From the NCBI GenBank assembly GCA_036557285.1, contig DATBHW010000057.1:31756-95755 (forward strand): a stretch of DNA of 64,000 bases, given 5' to 3'. How positions within the stretch are numbered: the stretch's first letter is position 1; the number at the start of each line of letters is the position of its first letter. The position numbers were made by a program, and so were the translations under genes. The DNA comes from Ktedonobacterales bacterium. GTDB lineage: Bacteria; Chloroflexota; Ktedonobacteria; Ktedonobacterales; DATBGS01. A model generated the notes under the pieces. The model was not told the DNA's origin. It ran no database searches and was given only the letters and a program-made list of their open reading frames with translations. Of the stretch, positions 52,689 to 61,836 are shown in pieces.

Positions 52689-52743
52689 TGTAGCGCCGCC
52701 TTCCAGACAGCCAACGGTTAGCCGCCTGGAAGGCGGCGCTGCA
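52689..52743. repeat. Palindromic intergenic repeat, copy 7
   Basis: The right arm 52721-52743 has core TGGAA. The left arm 52689-52711 has core TTCCA but reads AGACAGC where AGGCGGC is expected, so this copy is partly decayed. It is short and lacks an interior. Confidence 0.75.
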
Positions 52744-52774
52744 AGTGGCCGCTCGCATGCAACCGGCTCTGCCG

Positions 52775-53767
52775 TTATGCCTGGAGCAGCGGAAACACCT
52801 CGGCAGCGGTGAAGCGCGCCATGTCCTCTGGTCCCAGCGGGAAAAGCAGCAGCGCGTCAGCGCCCGCGTTCAGAAAGGCGCGCATCTTTGCGACACACTC
52901 CTCGGGCGTTCCCGAAATAGTCATGTCCTCAATCCATGCCTGGGGCATCTCACGGGCAACGACGCCTGGCCCACCACGCGCGATCATATCGGCCAGTTGC
53001 TCGCTGATCCCATAGAGATCGGTGATAGCAGTTGGACCCAGCGCCGCGAGGACGAAAGACAAAAAGCCGCGCGTGGCTTCCTTCGCCTTCGCGCCATCGC
53101 TGCCCACCGAATAGAGGGTGATCACCGGGAAGCGATGAGCATTAGTCCGTCCGGCGCTCTTCATCCCAAGAGCTACTTGCTGGCGCGCCCACGCAACAAA
53201 CGCGGGCGTCGCCGTGAGGTTGAGCAGGGTGCCTTCGGCGTATTTGCCGGAGACACGCAGCAATTTGGGGCCGGAAACCCCAAGATAGAGCGGGACTTCT
53301 TCCCTGGGAGGATGGGCGAGTTTGATCGCCGAGGACGAGAAATATTGCCCGGTGGCAGTCAGTTCCTCGCCAGAAAGCAAGGCGCGCACGCTGGTGAGGC
53401 ATTCGCGCACCACTGTGGCCGGGGCAGCGGGGTTATAGCCCATCTGATGCACCCACATGGGCAGACCCAGGCTGATGCCAGGGCGAAAACGCCCTGGAAA
53501 GAGCCGGGACACTGCCGCAATCTCCATCGCCAGCACCGCCGGATGGCGCGAGAGCGCCGAGACAATGCCAAGGCCGACGGGAATCCGTTTGGTTGCGTTG
53601 AGGGCAGCCAGCGCCACCGAGAAGCCACCGCCGCAGAAATAATCTTCGGCTACCAGGATTTCAGCGTAGCCCAGTTCTTCAGCGAGAGCGGCAATCGGGG
53701 CGATCTTCTCCGGGGGGATAGCTGTGTCAATAATCCAGCCAAGGGGGATACCTTCCTGATACGCCAT
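52775..53767 (-). CDS. Luciferase-like monooxygenase family (LLM) flavin-dependent oxidoreductase
   Basis: The protein has 330 residues from the ATG at 53767 behind AAGGAGGCGG. It is a TIM-barrel protein of the bacterial luciferase/F420 methylene-tetrahydromethanopterin reductase family: IAPIAALAEELGYAEILVAED, IPVGLGIVSALSRHPAVLAMEIAAVSRLFPGRFRPGISLG and PLYLGVSGPKLLRVSGKYAEGTLLN fit the pattern, with a C-terminal TPEECVAKMRAFLNAGADALLLFP. Whether it uses FMN or F420 cannot be told from the sequence. The two M20 amidohydrolases and YbaK lie upstream on the same strand but are separated by more than 100 bases. Confidence 0.88.
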   Translation of the reverse strand: MAYQEGIPLGWIIDTAIPPEKIAPIAALAEELGYAEILVAEDYFCGGGFSVALAALNATKRIPVGLGIVSALSRHPAVLAMEIAAVSRLFPGRFRPGISLGLPMWVHQMGYNPAAPATVVRECLTSVRALLSGEELTATGQYFSSSAIKLAHPPREEVPLYLGVSGPKLLRVSGKYAEGTLLNLTATPAFVAWARQQVALGMKSAGRTNAHRFPVITLYSVGSDGAKAKEATRGFLSFVLAALGPTAITDLYGISEQLADMIARGGPGVVAREMPQAWIEDMTISGTPEECVAKMRAFLNAGADALLLFPLGPEDMARFTAAEVFPLLQA

Positions 53768-53877
53768 AAATCCGCCTCCTTGTATGACAAGACGCTCAAG
53801 GGACACTGCCGCTATCAGAGTACCACAAAACCGCCCGTATGGCCGCCCCTTTCAGCAAGACCAGGGCGTGACGCCTG

Positions 53878-55044
53878 TTATCCCAGGTATTCCAGCGCGG
53901 CGCGCGCCATGACCTCGACGCCAAGAGGCATTCCGGCTTCATCAATTCTGAAGCGCGGGCTGTGATGCGGCGAGTCTTCATAGGCGCTGTCCTGCGCTCC
54001 CAGCGAGAAATAGCAGCCGGGGACGGCGTTTAGGAAATAGGCCATGTCGTCGCTGGCGCTGGCGATCACCTGATCAAGCGTGTTCTGTGCGCCAACCGTC
54101 TCAGCAGCGGCGCGCCGCACCAGATGGCACATCTCTTCGTCGCTGACACACGGCGGGCAGCCCTCAAGAAGCTCGAAGCTGGCGGTGGCGCGCACACTCG
54201 CCGCGACCTGCCGGGCCAGTTCCTCGATGCGTCTGGTCAGATGGGTACGCACCTCCTCGTCGAAGGTGCGGAACGTGCCTTCCAGCACGACTTCATCGGC
54301 GATCACGTTGCGGGCAGTGCCGCCGTGAAAACTGCCGATGGTGATGACGGCTGGCTGGAATGGCGACACTTCGCGGCTGACGAGCGACTGAAGGGCGACG
54401 ATAATCTCGGAAGCGGCCAGAATAGGATCAACCGACAGGTGCGGCATCGCGCCATGTCCGGCGCGCCCGCACACGCGAATATTGAAGCTGTCGGCGCTGG
54501 CAAGCCCCGCGCCGCTGCGTACCACGATCTGGCCGACGGGTAAACGACTGGCGATGTGCAAGCCGATCACGGCGTCCACGTCGGGATTTTTCAGCGCGCC
54601 ATCGGCGATCATGGGCTGCGCGCCGCTGATCCGCTCTTCGGCTGGCTGGAAGAGAAAGGTCACGTTGCCGCGCAGTTCGTCCCGATGCGCGGCCAGCAGG
54701 TCAGCGAGCGTGAGCGCGATGGCGGCGTGAGTATCGTGGCCGCAGGCGTGCATCTTGCCAGGCGTTTTGGACTTGAAGGGCAGCTCGTTCTCTTCCTGCA
54801 CCGGCAGGGCGTCAATGTCGGCGCGAATGGCGAGCGTCTTGCCGGGCTGGCCGCCGCGCAGCACGCCGACCACGCCGGTTTTGGCAATGCCGGCACGCAC
54901 CTCCAAACCGCTGGCGCGCAGACGCTCGGCAATGATGCCAGCGGTGCGCGTCTCCTCGAAGGCTAATTCGGGATGCTGGTGAAAGTCGCGGCGCAGGTCG
55001 ATCAGGGCGCTGTGGCGCTGAGCGACCTCTTGTTTAATATCCAT
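53878..55044 (-). CDS. M20 family amidohydrolase (first of two paralogs)
   Basis: The protein has 388 residues, with AAAGGAGCAGC upstream. It is of the hippurate hydrolase / indole-acetyl-amino-acid hydrolase type (M20D). Residues fitting the di-metal site are in MHACGHDTHAAIAL, PAEERISGA and GLHIASRLP; the dimerisation domain includes the substrate-recognition segment AGHGAMPHLSVDPI. The C-terminal metal motif is HHSPRFRIDEAG. The physiological substrate is probably an N-acyl amino acid. It lies downstream of the ybaK-like gene and is closely similar to the paralog at 55663-56832, suggesting local duplication. Confidence 0.92.
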   Translation of the reverse strand: MDIKQEVAQRHSALIDLRRDFHQHPELAFEETRTAGIIAERLRASGLEVRAGIAKTGVVGVLRGGQPGKTLAIRADIDALPVQEENELPFKSKTPGKMHACGHDTHAAIALTLADLLAAHRDELRGNVTFLFQPAEERISGAQPMIADGALKNPDVDAVIGLHIASRLPVGQIVVRSGAGLASADSFNIRVCGRAGHGAMPHLSVDPILAASEIIVALQSLVSREVSPFQPAVITIGSFHGGTARNVIADEVVLEGTFRTFDEEVRTHLTRRIEELARQVAASVRATASFELLEGCPPCVSDEEMCHLVRRAAAETVGAQNTLDQVIASASDDMAYFLNAVPGCYFSLGAQDSAYEDSPHHSPRFRIDEAGMPLGVEVMARAALEYLG

Positions 55045-55118
55045 GGAAATGCTGCTCCTTTACGAAGATGCTCATACGAAGACCAAAGACAAGGGAAGAT
55101 GATACAGGGCAGACGCTC

Positions 55119-55613
55119 TTAGCGGGTTGCCGTTTCGGTAATCGCCACCACGCGCCCGCCAGTCATGGCCTGCAAGTCGGCTGGCGTCAGTTGAAAGACG
55201 GCGCGCGGCGTTCCGGCGGCAGCCCACAGCGTTGGGTACTGCATGAGCGTTTCGTCAATGAACGCGGCGACTCGCTCACGATGCCCCAGCGGCGGCACGC
55301 CGCCTACCGCAAATCCGGTGTGCTGGCGCACAAAGTCGGCGTCAGCTTTCTCGATGGGTTCGCCGACGAGTTCGCTCAACTGCCGCTCATCCACGCGGTT
55401 TGGGCCGCTCGCCAGCGCCAGAACTGGCGTCTGACTCTGGCCGCCCTTGAAGACCAGCGATTTCACGATCTGCCCAGGCTGGCATCCTACGGCCTGCGCC
55501 GCCTCTTTCGCCGTTCGCGTCGAAGCGGGCAACTCTACCACCTGATGCGCGAACCCCTGCTGCTGCAAGATGTCCTGAAAGCGCCGCGCGCTGGCGCTCA
55601 ACTCTTCTGGCAC
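55119..55613 (-). CDS. YbaK/EbsC family aminoacyl-tRNA deacylase
   Basis: The protein has 164 residues from the GTG at 55613, six bases after AAGGAGCGCAGC; a longer frame upstream overlaps the M20 gene and is rejected. Family features are the Lys in IVKSLVFKGGQ, VDERQLSELVGEPIEKADADFV and VGGVPPLGHRERVAAFID. The enzymes remove mischarged amino acids (for example Cys or Ala from tRNA-Pro). It lies between two M20 genes on the same strand with gaps of 49 and 74 bases, so it may be co-transcribed with the paralog upstream. The tRNA partner is not shown. Confidence 0.92.
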   Translation of the reverse strand: MPEELSASARRFQDILQQQGFAHQVVELPASTRTAKEAAQAVGCQPGQIVKSLVFKGGQSQTPVLALASGPNRVDERQLSELVGEPIEKADADFVRQHTGFAVGGVPPLGHRERVAAFIDETLMQYPTLWAAAGTPRAVFQLTPADLQAMTGGRVVAITETATR

Positions 55614-55662
55614 GCTGCGCTCCTTCTGGCTGCTCGCGTCACGCGAGCGTTTCCTTGTGCGC

Positions 55663-56832
55663 TCATTGCAAATAGTCCAGTGCGGCGCGGACCATGACCT
55701 CAACGCCGACAGGCAGACCACCCTCGTCAATCTTAAAGCGTGGACTGTGATGCGGCGCGTCGCAGCCAGTGGCCTGATTCTGCACGCCAACGATGAAATA
55801 GCAGCCAGGGACGGCATCGAGGAACAGGGCCATATCGTCGCTGCCAGTGGTCAATTGGTCGTCGCGGATGTTGTGCGCGCCCACCGTCTCAGCAGCGGCC
55901 CGCTCTACCAGGCGGGCCATGTTCGCATCACTGACACAGGGCGGGCAGCCGCGTACCATCTCAACATCAACCGAGGCGCGCATAGCCGCGCCCACGCTTT
56001 CAGCAACCTCTTTGATACGTGTCTCCAGATGGGTACGGTCCGCTTCGGAGTAGGCGCGGAACGTGCCTTCCAGCACGACTTCATCGGGGATGATATTAAA
56101 GGCGGTCCCGCCGTGAATACTGCCGACGGTCACAGCGGTGGGGCTGAAGGGCGAGACTTCGCGGCTGACGAGCGACTGGAGGGCGACGACGATCTGCGAA
56201 GCAGCCAGGATGGGGTCAACGGAGAGATTGGGCATCGCTCCATGACCGCCGCGCCCGCGCACGCGCAGCGTGAAAGCGTCGGCGCTGGCGAATGTGGCTC
56301 CGGCGCGCACGCCTACCTGCCCGACGGGGAGGCCGCTCAGCAGGTGCAGCCCGATCACCGCGTCAACATCGGGGTTTTTCAGCGCGCCATCAGCGATCAT
56401 AGGCTGCGCGCCACCGATGCGCTCCTCTGCGGGCTGGAAGAGGAAGGTGACATTGCCGCGTAGCTGGTCGCGGCGGCTCGCCAGAATATCGGCGACAGTC
56501 AAACCGATGGCGGTATGGCCGTCGTGGCCGCAGGCGTGCATTTTACCGGGCGTTTTGGACTTGAAGGGCAGATCGTTCTCTTCTTGAATCGGCAGCGCGT
56601 CAATATCGGCGCGGATAGCCAGCGTTTTGCCGGGCTGGCCGCCGCGCAGCACGCCAACCACGCCGGTTTTGCCGATGCCGGTACGCACTTCCAGCCCACT
56701 GCCGCGCAGGCGCTCGGCGACGATGCCAGCGGTGCGCGTCTCTTCCATCGCCAGTTCAGGGTGCTGATGAAAGTCGCGGCGCAGATCTATCAAGGCACTG
56801 TGACGCTGAGCGATCTCCTGTTTGACATCCAT
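55663..56832 (-). CDS. M20 family amidohydrolase (second paralog)
   Basis: The protein has 389 residues from the ATG at 56832, with AAAGGAG before it. It is strongly similar to the gene at 53878-55044 from the first residue (MDVKQEIAQRHSALIDLRRDFHQHPELA) to the last, including MHACGHDGHTAIGL, PAEERIGGA, HGAMPNLSVDPI and HHSPRFKIDEGG. Differences concentrate in the C-terminal quarter, as expected for different substrate choice. Apart from the YbaK gene the two flank each other in the same direction. Confidence 0.92.
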   Translation of the reverse strand: MDVKQEIAQRHSALIDLRRDFHQHPELAMEETRTAGIVAERLRGSGLEVRTGIGKTGVVGVLRGGQPGKTLAIRADIDALPIQEENDLPFKSKTPGKMHACGHDGHTAIGLTVADILASRRDQLRGNVTFLFQPAEERIGGAQPMIADGALKNPDVDAVIGLHLLSGLPVGQVGVRAGATFASADAFTLRVRGRGGHGAMPNLSVDPILAASQIVVALQSLVSREVSPFSPTAVTVGSIHGGTAFNIIPDEVVLEGTFRAYSEADRTHLETRIKEVAESVGAAMRASVDVEMVRGCPPCVSDANMARLVERAAAETVGAHNIRDDQLTTGSDDMALFLDAVPGCYFIVGVQNQATGCDAPHHSPRFKIDEGGLPVGVEVMVRAALDYLQ

Positions 56833-56930
56833 TAAGAGCGGCTCCTTTGCAAGCATAAGATAAGGGAACAGATGGCAGCCTGGACCCTTATCTTAACCCT
56901 TCCGTCAACGTTTTTGCCAGCCCCCACATA

Positions 56931-57128
56931 CTGGTGGGTTCTACCAAAAAGCGGCGGCCTGTGTACCGCCGCCGTCTCGGCGGCTCGCCATCTGTAGCGC
57001 CGCCGTCTCGGCGGCCAACGCTGCGCCAGGGCGAGCGTTCGCCCGCCAAGCCACGGCGCCAGCAGGCCAACGCTGGCCGCCGAGACGGCGGCGCTACCAG
57101 CGGCAACCCCCGATCATTGGTGGAACCG
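56931..57128. repeat. Palindromic repeat copy 8, long form with outer inverted ends
   Basis: Two left arms (56961-56983 and 56993-57015, core GTCTC) and one right arm (57076-57098, core GAGAC) are present. Outer flanks are GGTTCTACCA near 56938 and TGGTGGAACC near 57117, which match each other as an inverted repeat in 9 of 10 positions. The flanks CCAAAAAGCGG and CCCCCGATCATTGGTGGAACC also match copy 5. This makes a compact element of about 190 bases. It fills the 300-base gap next to the M20 gene. Confidence 0.8.
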
Positions 57129-57136
57129 AAAAGTGG

Positions 57137-57748
57137 CTACTTCAGCACGCGATCAAAGGCGTGGCGCAGCGCCCAGGCGCGCTCATCCACATCGCTGAGC
57201 ATCTGCGCCTCGGTCAGCCCTTTTTTCAGGGTATCGAGCGCGCGCGCCTGGCCCGGAAAGCCGCGACTGATCTGCGCATTGACCAGCGTAAGCGCAGTAG
57301 CAAGATAGAGCCGGGCGCAGCCAGCACTATCACCCCGATTATAACGCGGCGCTCCAACAGAGATCGCGCCTTCGATGGCCGTCTGCATCTCGCTGAGAGA
57401 GCCAATCGCTGCGATGTCGGGGAGTTCCAGAAGCGCCAGCAGGTATTCTTGAATCTCGGTCAGAGGCATAGGGGCCATTACTTCCACCAGCGGGCGGCTC
57501 CGCTGGCGGGCGGCGAGGGTGAAAGCTTCGGTAGCAGCGAGCGGGCCAGATGATAGGTCGGCCAGCGGGCGCAGCAGGGCCAGCGCCGCTCTCGGCCAGC
57601 CAGGGCCGGATTCCTCGGGGGTTTCCAGCAGGAGGGCCAGCGCCAGGCAGGCATGAGTATAAAATGTCTGGCGCTCGTTCAGATTTTTCTGCTGCTCGGC
57701 CCGCGCCATGATGCCCTGGATGGCGGTTTTCAGTGAGAGAAGCTGCAT
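57137..57748 (-). CDS. Conserved-looking helical protein, unknown function
   Basis: The protein has 203 residues from the ATG at 57748, nine bases after GGAGA; longer upstream frames have no SD. It is almost entirely alpha-helical and Leu/Ala-rich (AIQGIMARAEQQKNLNERQTFYTHACLALALLLETPEE, MPLTEIQEYLLALLELPD, RALDTLKKGLTEAQML). There is no signal peptide or membrane helix. It may be a helical-repeat scaffold, but I recognise no family. A 240-base gap separates it from mutL, in which I see nothing. Confidence 0.55.
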   Translation of the reverse strand: MQLLSLKTAIQGIMARAEQQKNLNERQTFYTHACLALALLLETPEESGPGWPRAALALLRPLADLSSGPLAATEAFTLAARQRSRPLVEVMAPMPLTEIQEYLLALLELPDIAAIGSLSEMQTAIEGAISVGAPRYNRGDSAGCARLYLATALTLVNAQISRGFPGQARALDTLKKGLTEAQMLSDVDERAWALRHAFDRVLK

Positions 57749-57989
57749 AGAAGAAATCTCCAGAAATGAAGGACGCAATGCGCGGACGTGAACCATACAT
57801 TTTCCAAACAAGCGCGGGGGGTAAAAACTGATGTCCTTACATACTGACTGTTTTGCCCTCTTGATCGTTACAACCCAACCTTTATGAAGTAGCACAGAAA
57901 TGCAAGCAAAAACAATGCCCCTATCGGCACGTTGGAGCGCATTCGCGCCAGCAGCGCATGGATCGGGCCAGTCGGGCAGATGTCTGCCC

Positions 57990-59933
57990 TTAGCGCCGAT
58001 CAAACTGGCGAGCCAGCGCCGCCAGGCTGAGATGAACCATCGTAGGGCGGCCATGACAGCAGCTATAGCGGGCATCCACCTGTTCCAACTGGCCGATCAA
58101 GGCGCGCATCTCTTCAAGCGAGAGGCTGTCGCCTGCTTTAATGGCGGCTTTGCAGGCCACGTTTGCCAGGGCATGTTCTTCCCAGGTCTCGCTGTGGCCG
58201 CCGCTGGTTTCCCGATAGCCCGCCAGTTCCAGCAGCAGTTCGCGCAGTTCGTCAGCGCCAGCGCGGGCCTGTTTGGCAAGCGGGCCGGGCACAGCGCGCG
58301 CCAGCAGTGTCGCCGGACCAAAGGGTTCCAGATCAAAGCCAATCGCTCGCAGCGCCTCCAACCGATCTTCGATGGCCTCGCGCTCGCGGGGCGCGCATTC
58401 CAGCGGCAGCGGGCTGAGCAAGAACTGCACCGTTGCCGCTCGCGCCTGCATGCCAGTGATCATCTCTTCCAGCAGCACGCGCTCATGCGCGGCATGTTGA
58501 TCGATCAGATACAGCCCATCCGGGCCTTCGGTCACGACATAACTCTGAGCAAGCTGGCCCAGCACACGCAGGGCCGGAAGGCGTCCCGTCGTCTGAAACC
58601 GCTCGTGCGCGCCCGGTGTGGGGACATGAAAACCTGCGGCGCTGCCTCTGGCGCGCTCGCCGCGCTCCCAGGGCGTTCTGGCTGGATCGCGGCCCGCTGC
58701 TCCAGGCCAGCCTCCAGAGAACGACCCCCAGAGCGGCCCTTGCGCGAAGGTGGGCTGCGCGGGTGGCGCGCCTGGGCTGGCTTCATCGGCAGTTTCTGCT
58801 GACGGCCAGGCTTCGCGCGCCGGGACATCAGGTTCGCCAGGCGCGCCAGCGCCCGGTATGGGCACTGCTATGTCCGGCCAGGCGGACGCGGAGAAAGCGC
58901 GATCAGTCAGGCGCGGCGCTTCGCTGATCTCCAGCAAGGCGGCACGCACCGCCCGCTGCACAGTGGCATAGACCTGGCGTTCGCGCAGGAACTTGACCTC
59001 GGTTTTGGCGGGATGAACGTTGACATCCAGCAGCGCGGGGTCCAGCCGAATGTTGAGAACGGCGATGGGATGCCGTCCCGCCAACAGGAGCGAGTGATAG
59101 GCTTCTTCGACGGCGAAATTGAGCATGCGGCTCTGCACCCAGCGCCGGTTGACAAAGAACGAGAGATACTGGCGGCTGGACTTGTAGCAGCTTGGGCGGC
59201 TGATGTAGCCGGAGACGCGCGGCGGAGGGTTGGCCTCGTCGGACGGCTCACGCTCCTCGCTCTGCGCTTCAATCATCTGATCGGCAATCTCCAGGCCATA
59301 GACGGCGATCAGCGCGCTCAACAGCTTGCCATCGCCAGAGGCGCTGAAGACCTGGCGACCTTCACTGGAGACGTTGAAGCGGATTTCGGGATAGGCCATC
59401 GCGTATTGTTGCAGCAGGTGCAGGCAGTGGCCGGTTTCGGTTGCGCGGCTTTTGAGGAACTTCAGGCGCGCGGGAACGCTGGCGAAGAGGTCACGCACGA
59501 TAACGGTTGTGCCAGCGGGCGCGCCTGTCTTGCTGACCTGGCCCGCTGCGCTGCCGCTGGCGGTGATGGCGGCGGCAATCTCGGCCTCTGCCGGGCGGCT
59601 GGTGAGGGTGAATTGCGAGACAGCAGCGATGCTTGCCAGGGCTTCGCCGCGAAAGCCCAGCGTCTGGATGCGCTCCAGATCGTCCAGCGCCTGGATTTTG
59701 CTGGTGGCATGGCGCGCCAGGGCCAGGGCTAACTCGTCGGCGTGGATGCCGCGCCCGTTGTCGCTGACACGAATCAGGCGCAGCCCGCCATCTTGCAGAT
59801 CGACACGGATACTGGTGGCTCCGGCGTCAATGGCGTTCTCCAGCAGTTCTTTGACTACTGAAGCAGGCCGCTCGACGACTTCTCCGGCGGCGATCTTGGC
59901 GGCAACATCAGTCGGCAGCAGATGAATCGGCAC
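57990..59933 (-). CDS. mutL: DNA mismatch repair protein MutL, endonuclease type
   Basis: The protein has 647 residues. The N-terminal GHKL ATPase shows IAAGEVVERPASVVKELLENAIDAGA, DNGRGI and TLGFRGEAL. A Pro/Ala-rich linker of about 100 residues follows. The C-terminal domain carries the endonuclease motif DQHAAHERVLLEE (DQHAx2Ex4E) with ACKAAIKAG and CCHGRPT, where the usual CPHGRP has Cys in place of Pro. This type nicks the new strand and does not need MutH. No MutS is in the window. Its start overlaps the mpg stop by 26 bases, so mpg-mutL are one operon of DNA repair. Confidence 0.96.
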   Translation of the reverse strand: MPIHLLPTDVAAKIAAGEVVERPASVVKELLENAIDAGATSIRVDLQDGGLRLIRVSDNGRGIHADELALALARHATSKIQALDDLERIQTLGFRGEALASIAAVSQFTLTSRPAEAEIAAAITASGSAAGQVSKTGAPAGTTVIVRDLFASVPARLKFLKSRATETGHCLHLLQQYAMAYPEIRFNVSSEGRQVFSASGDGKLLSALIAVYGLEIADQMIEAQSEEREPSDEANPPPRVSGYISRPSCYKSSRQYLSFFVNRRWVQSRMLNFAVEEAYHSLLLAGRHPIAVLNIRLDPALLDVNVHPAKTEVKFLRERQVYATVQRAVRAALLEISEAPRLTDRAFSASAWPDIAVPIPGAGAPGEPDVPAREAWPSAETADEASPGAPPAQPTFAQGPLWGSFSGGWPGAAGRDPARTPWERGERARGSAAGFHVPTPGAHERFQTTGRLPALRVLGQLAQSYVVTEGPDGLYLIDQHAAHERVLLEEMITGMQARAATVQFLLSPLPLECAPREREAIEDRLEALRAIGFDLEPFGPATLLARAVPGPLAKQARAGADELRELLLELAGYRETSGGHSETWEEHALANVACKAAIKAGDSLSLEEMRALIGQLEQVDARYSCCHGRPTMVHLSLAALARQFDRR

Positions 59934-60561
59934 GCGCAGCCTCCCGGCCAGGAGTATTCCCAGGGGTATTTAGAGAGGACGGTCCAGAAACATACGGACA
60001 ACCGACCAGGTACCAGCGCCAGGGCAGGTCTGTGCCGACGCTGATACCAATCCGCGTGGAATTGGCGATCACCACGTCGGGCGCGAGCGTCGGCTGGTCA
60101 TCCAGCCAGAGGCTATCGTCGGTCAGCGAGACGCCATTTTCGGACAGGCTCAGGCCCAGCGCAGCGCAGACACGCCCCGGCCCGCGCGCCAGGTCGCGCA
60201 GCGGCAGGCGCTCGCCGCGACGCTGGCGTATCCATTCCAATCCTACGGTGGGCTGGATGGCGCGAATCAGGACGGCAGCGCCAACGCCCTCCGGTTCCGT
60301 ACTGATATTGAGCATACAGTGCATGCCATAGCTGAAATAGATGTAGGCGTACCCAGGCGGGCCATACATGATTCTGGTGCGCGGCGTGGGCCGAAGATAG
60401 CCATGCGCCGCCGGGTCAATAGCCGAAAGATACCCCTCGGTTTCGACGATGATGCCGCCGCTGACACCCTCCGGTGCGGCCCGCAGCAGCGTCATACCGA
60501 TCAGCGCGCGGGCAAGTTCCAGCGTGGGCTGCCTATAGAACGCCGGAGAGAGCTTTGCGAT
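59908..60561 (-). CDS. 3-methyladenine DNA glycosylase (AAG/MPG family), with atypical start
   Basis: The protein has 217 residues if started at 60561. The AAG fold shows ETEGYLSAIDPAAHGYLRPTPRTRIMYGPPGYAYIYFSYGMHCMLNIS, with catalytic Glu in VETEGY and the Tyr-rich DNA-binding wall. AVLIRAIQP and LARGPGRVCAALGL are typical. The family N-terminus (FYxxxTLELAxxLIG) is encoded in frame just upstream of the first ordinary start (ATG at 60495). No ATG, GTG or TTG exists between the stop at 60573-60571 and that ATG, yet GAGGTGG lies four bases before an ATC at 60561. A non-canonical ATC start is therefore likely, or a point mutation has destroyed the original start. Confidence 0.85.
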   Translation of the reverse strand: MAKLSPAFYRQPTLELARALIGMTLLRAAPEGVSGGIIVETEGYLSAIDPAAHGYLRPTPRTRIMYGPPGYAYIYFSYGMHCMLNISTEPEGVGAAVLIRAIQPTVGLEWIRQRRGERLPLRDLARGPGRVCAALGLSLSENGVSLTDDSLWLDDQPTLAPDVVIANSTRIGISVGTDLPWRWYLVGCPYVSGPSSLNTPGNTPGREAARADSSAAD

Positions 60562-60592
60562 AGTGCCACCTCACGAACAGAAATTCCGTTCT

Positions 60593-60598
60593 ATTATA
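60593..60598 (-). promoter_or_regulatory. -10 box of the mpg-mutL operon
   Basis: TATAAT on the minus strand (60598-60593) is about 32 bases before the proposed ATC start. No clear -35 element is found at the usual distance. Confidence 0.5.
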
Positions 60599-60769
60599 GC
60601 ATAGCTGTAGCACAAAGATGTGTTCAGAAAAATGGGGGCGTGGGAGGGGCAAGGCGGCGCCCCCAGGAGACAAAGGGAGGGCAGCCCTTGTTCTGCTCAA
60701 CCGGGCATGTTAGTATAGGAATGAAAGTGTCTTTTCATCAACCCACTGGAATCCATTGGAGGTTATTTT

Positions 60770-61819
60770 ATGCCTGGCCCGCACGACCCCAATTACACGA
60801 GCAGCGCAGGTCTGGTGCTGCGCGATGAGGGGGAGGAAACGGGGAATCCCACATCCACGAAGGAAGAGGGAACTGTGAAAGGATCGCGCACGTTGACCCG
60901 TTTCTGGCTGGTGATGGCAACGCTTTTGCTTGGGCTGGCTGCGCTGGTAATTGGATTTATCTTTTTTTCTGCCTGGCCGGGTGTCCTGGCAAGTGAGGCC
61001 ATCGGCGCCGGGCTGGCCCTGCTCGCTTCTTGTGTTCTGCTGCTTACGGGTGTCAGGCGCGATGATGCCCATAGCCCGGCCAGCGCAGCCGACGCCAGCG
61101 ACACAGCGATTCATCAGCCCGCCGAACCATCCCCAGCAGCCCTCCCTGCCCCCCCAGTCCTTGCCTCCACCGCCACACGTGAGGCGCCTGCCGCGCCGAC
61201 TATCGCGCCTATGCCGGAGCGCGCGCCCGAATCGGCTGCGCCCGGCGCAGAGCAGAGAGAGGCCAGCGCGCCGGCTGCGCCGCCAACCACACCTGAACCC
61301 GCATCCATCCCACCGGCAGAGCCAGCAGCGCCCCACAAACCGACCCGGCCAAAAACCGATTCAACAGCGCAAAACGGCCACGCGGCAACCGCCGAGGCGA
61401 TCTCCAGAGCCTCCAGGCCACAAGCCAGGGATGATACTCCTGTGCCGATGCCGCCGCTGACCAATTTGCCGCAAAGCTATCCGCGCCCCAGCGGGGGCTA
61501 TTCGCTTGACACCGAGGCGGAAGACCTGAGCCAGTTGCTGGGCGACGTGGCCGAGCAAACCGTCATCGCTGCCGCCACGAGGGGGAAACGTGGCGTGGAG
61601 CGCCGCGAGCGCATGGCGAGCAAGATTGACGCTTTCAGCCAGGAAATGGCCGCCGATCCCAACTTCGCGCCCGTCGTGGCGTTTCTGGAGTCGATCAGCG
61701 CCCTGCTGCGCGCAGGCGCGCCCATCCCAGCCTCGCAAGAACTGGTGGACCCCTTTGATGGACTTTATGGCTATGTACTCACGCTCATTCGACGTAAAAC
61801 GGGCAAGACCCACGATTAA
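60770..61819 (+). CDS. Membrane protein with long disordered linker and helical C-terminal domain, unknown function
   Basis: The protein has 349 residues. Two membrane helices (FWLVMATLLLGLAALVIGFIFF and SEAIGAGLALLASCVLLLTG) lie at about 45-95. A 140-residue Pro/Ala-rich disordered section follows. The last 100 residues form a helical segment (EDLSQLLGDVAEQTVIAAATRGKRGVERRERMASKIDAFSQEMAADPNFAPVVAFLESISALLRAGAPI) that looks like a small domain. I do not recognise a family. Its layout resembles other Chloroflexota membrane proteins in this window. Confidence 0.6.
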   Translation: MPGPHDPNYTSSAGLVLRDEGEETGNPTSTKEEGTVKGSRTLTRFWLVMATLLLGLAALVIGFIFFSAWPGVLASEAIGAGLALLASCVLLLTGVRRDDAHSPASAADASDTAIHQPAEPSPAALPAPPVLASTATREAPAAPTIAPMPERAPESAAPGAEQREASAPAAPPTTPEPASIPPAEPAAPHKPTRPKTDSTAQNGHAATAEAISRASRPQARDDTPVPMPPLTNLPQSYPRPSGGYSLDTEAEDLSQLLGDVAEQTVIAAATRGKRGVERRERMASKIDAFSQEMAADPNFAPVVAFLESISALLRAGAPIPASQELVDPFDGLYGYVLTLIRRKTGKTHD

Positions 61820-61836
61820 CAGCCAGGCGCAGCAGC

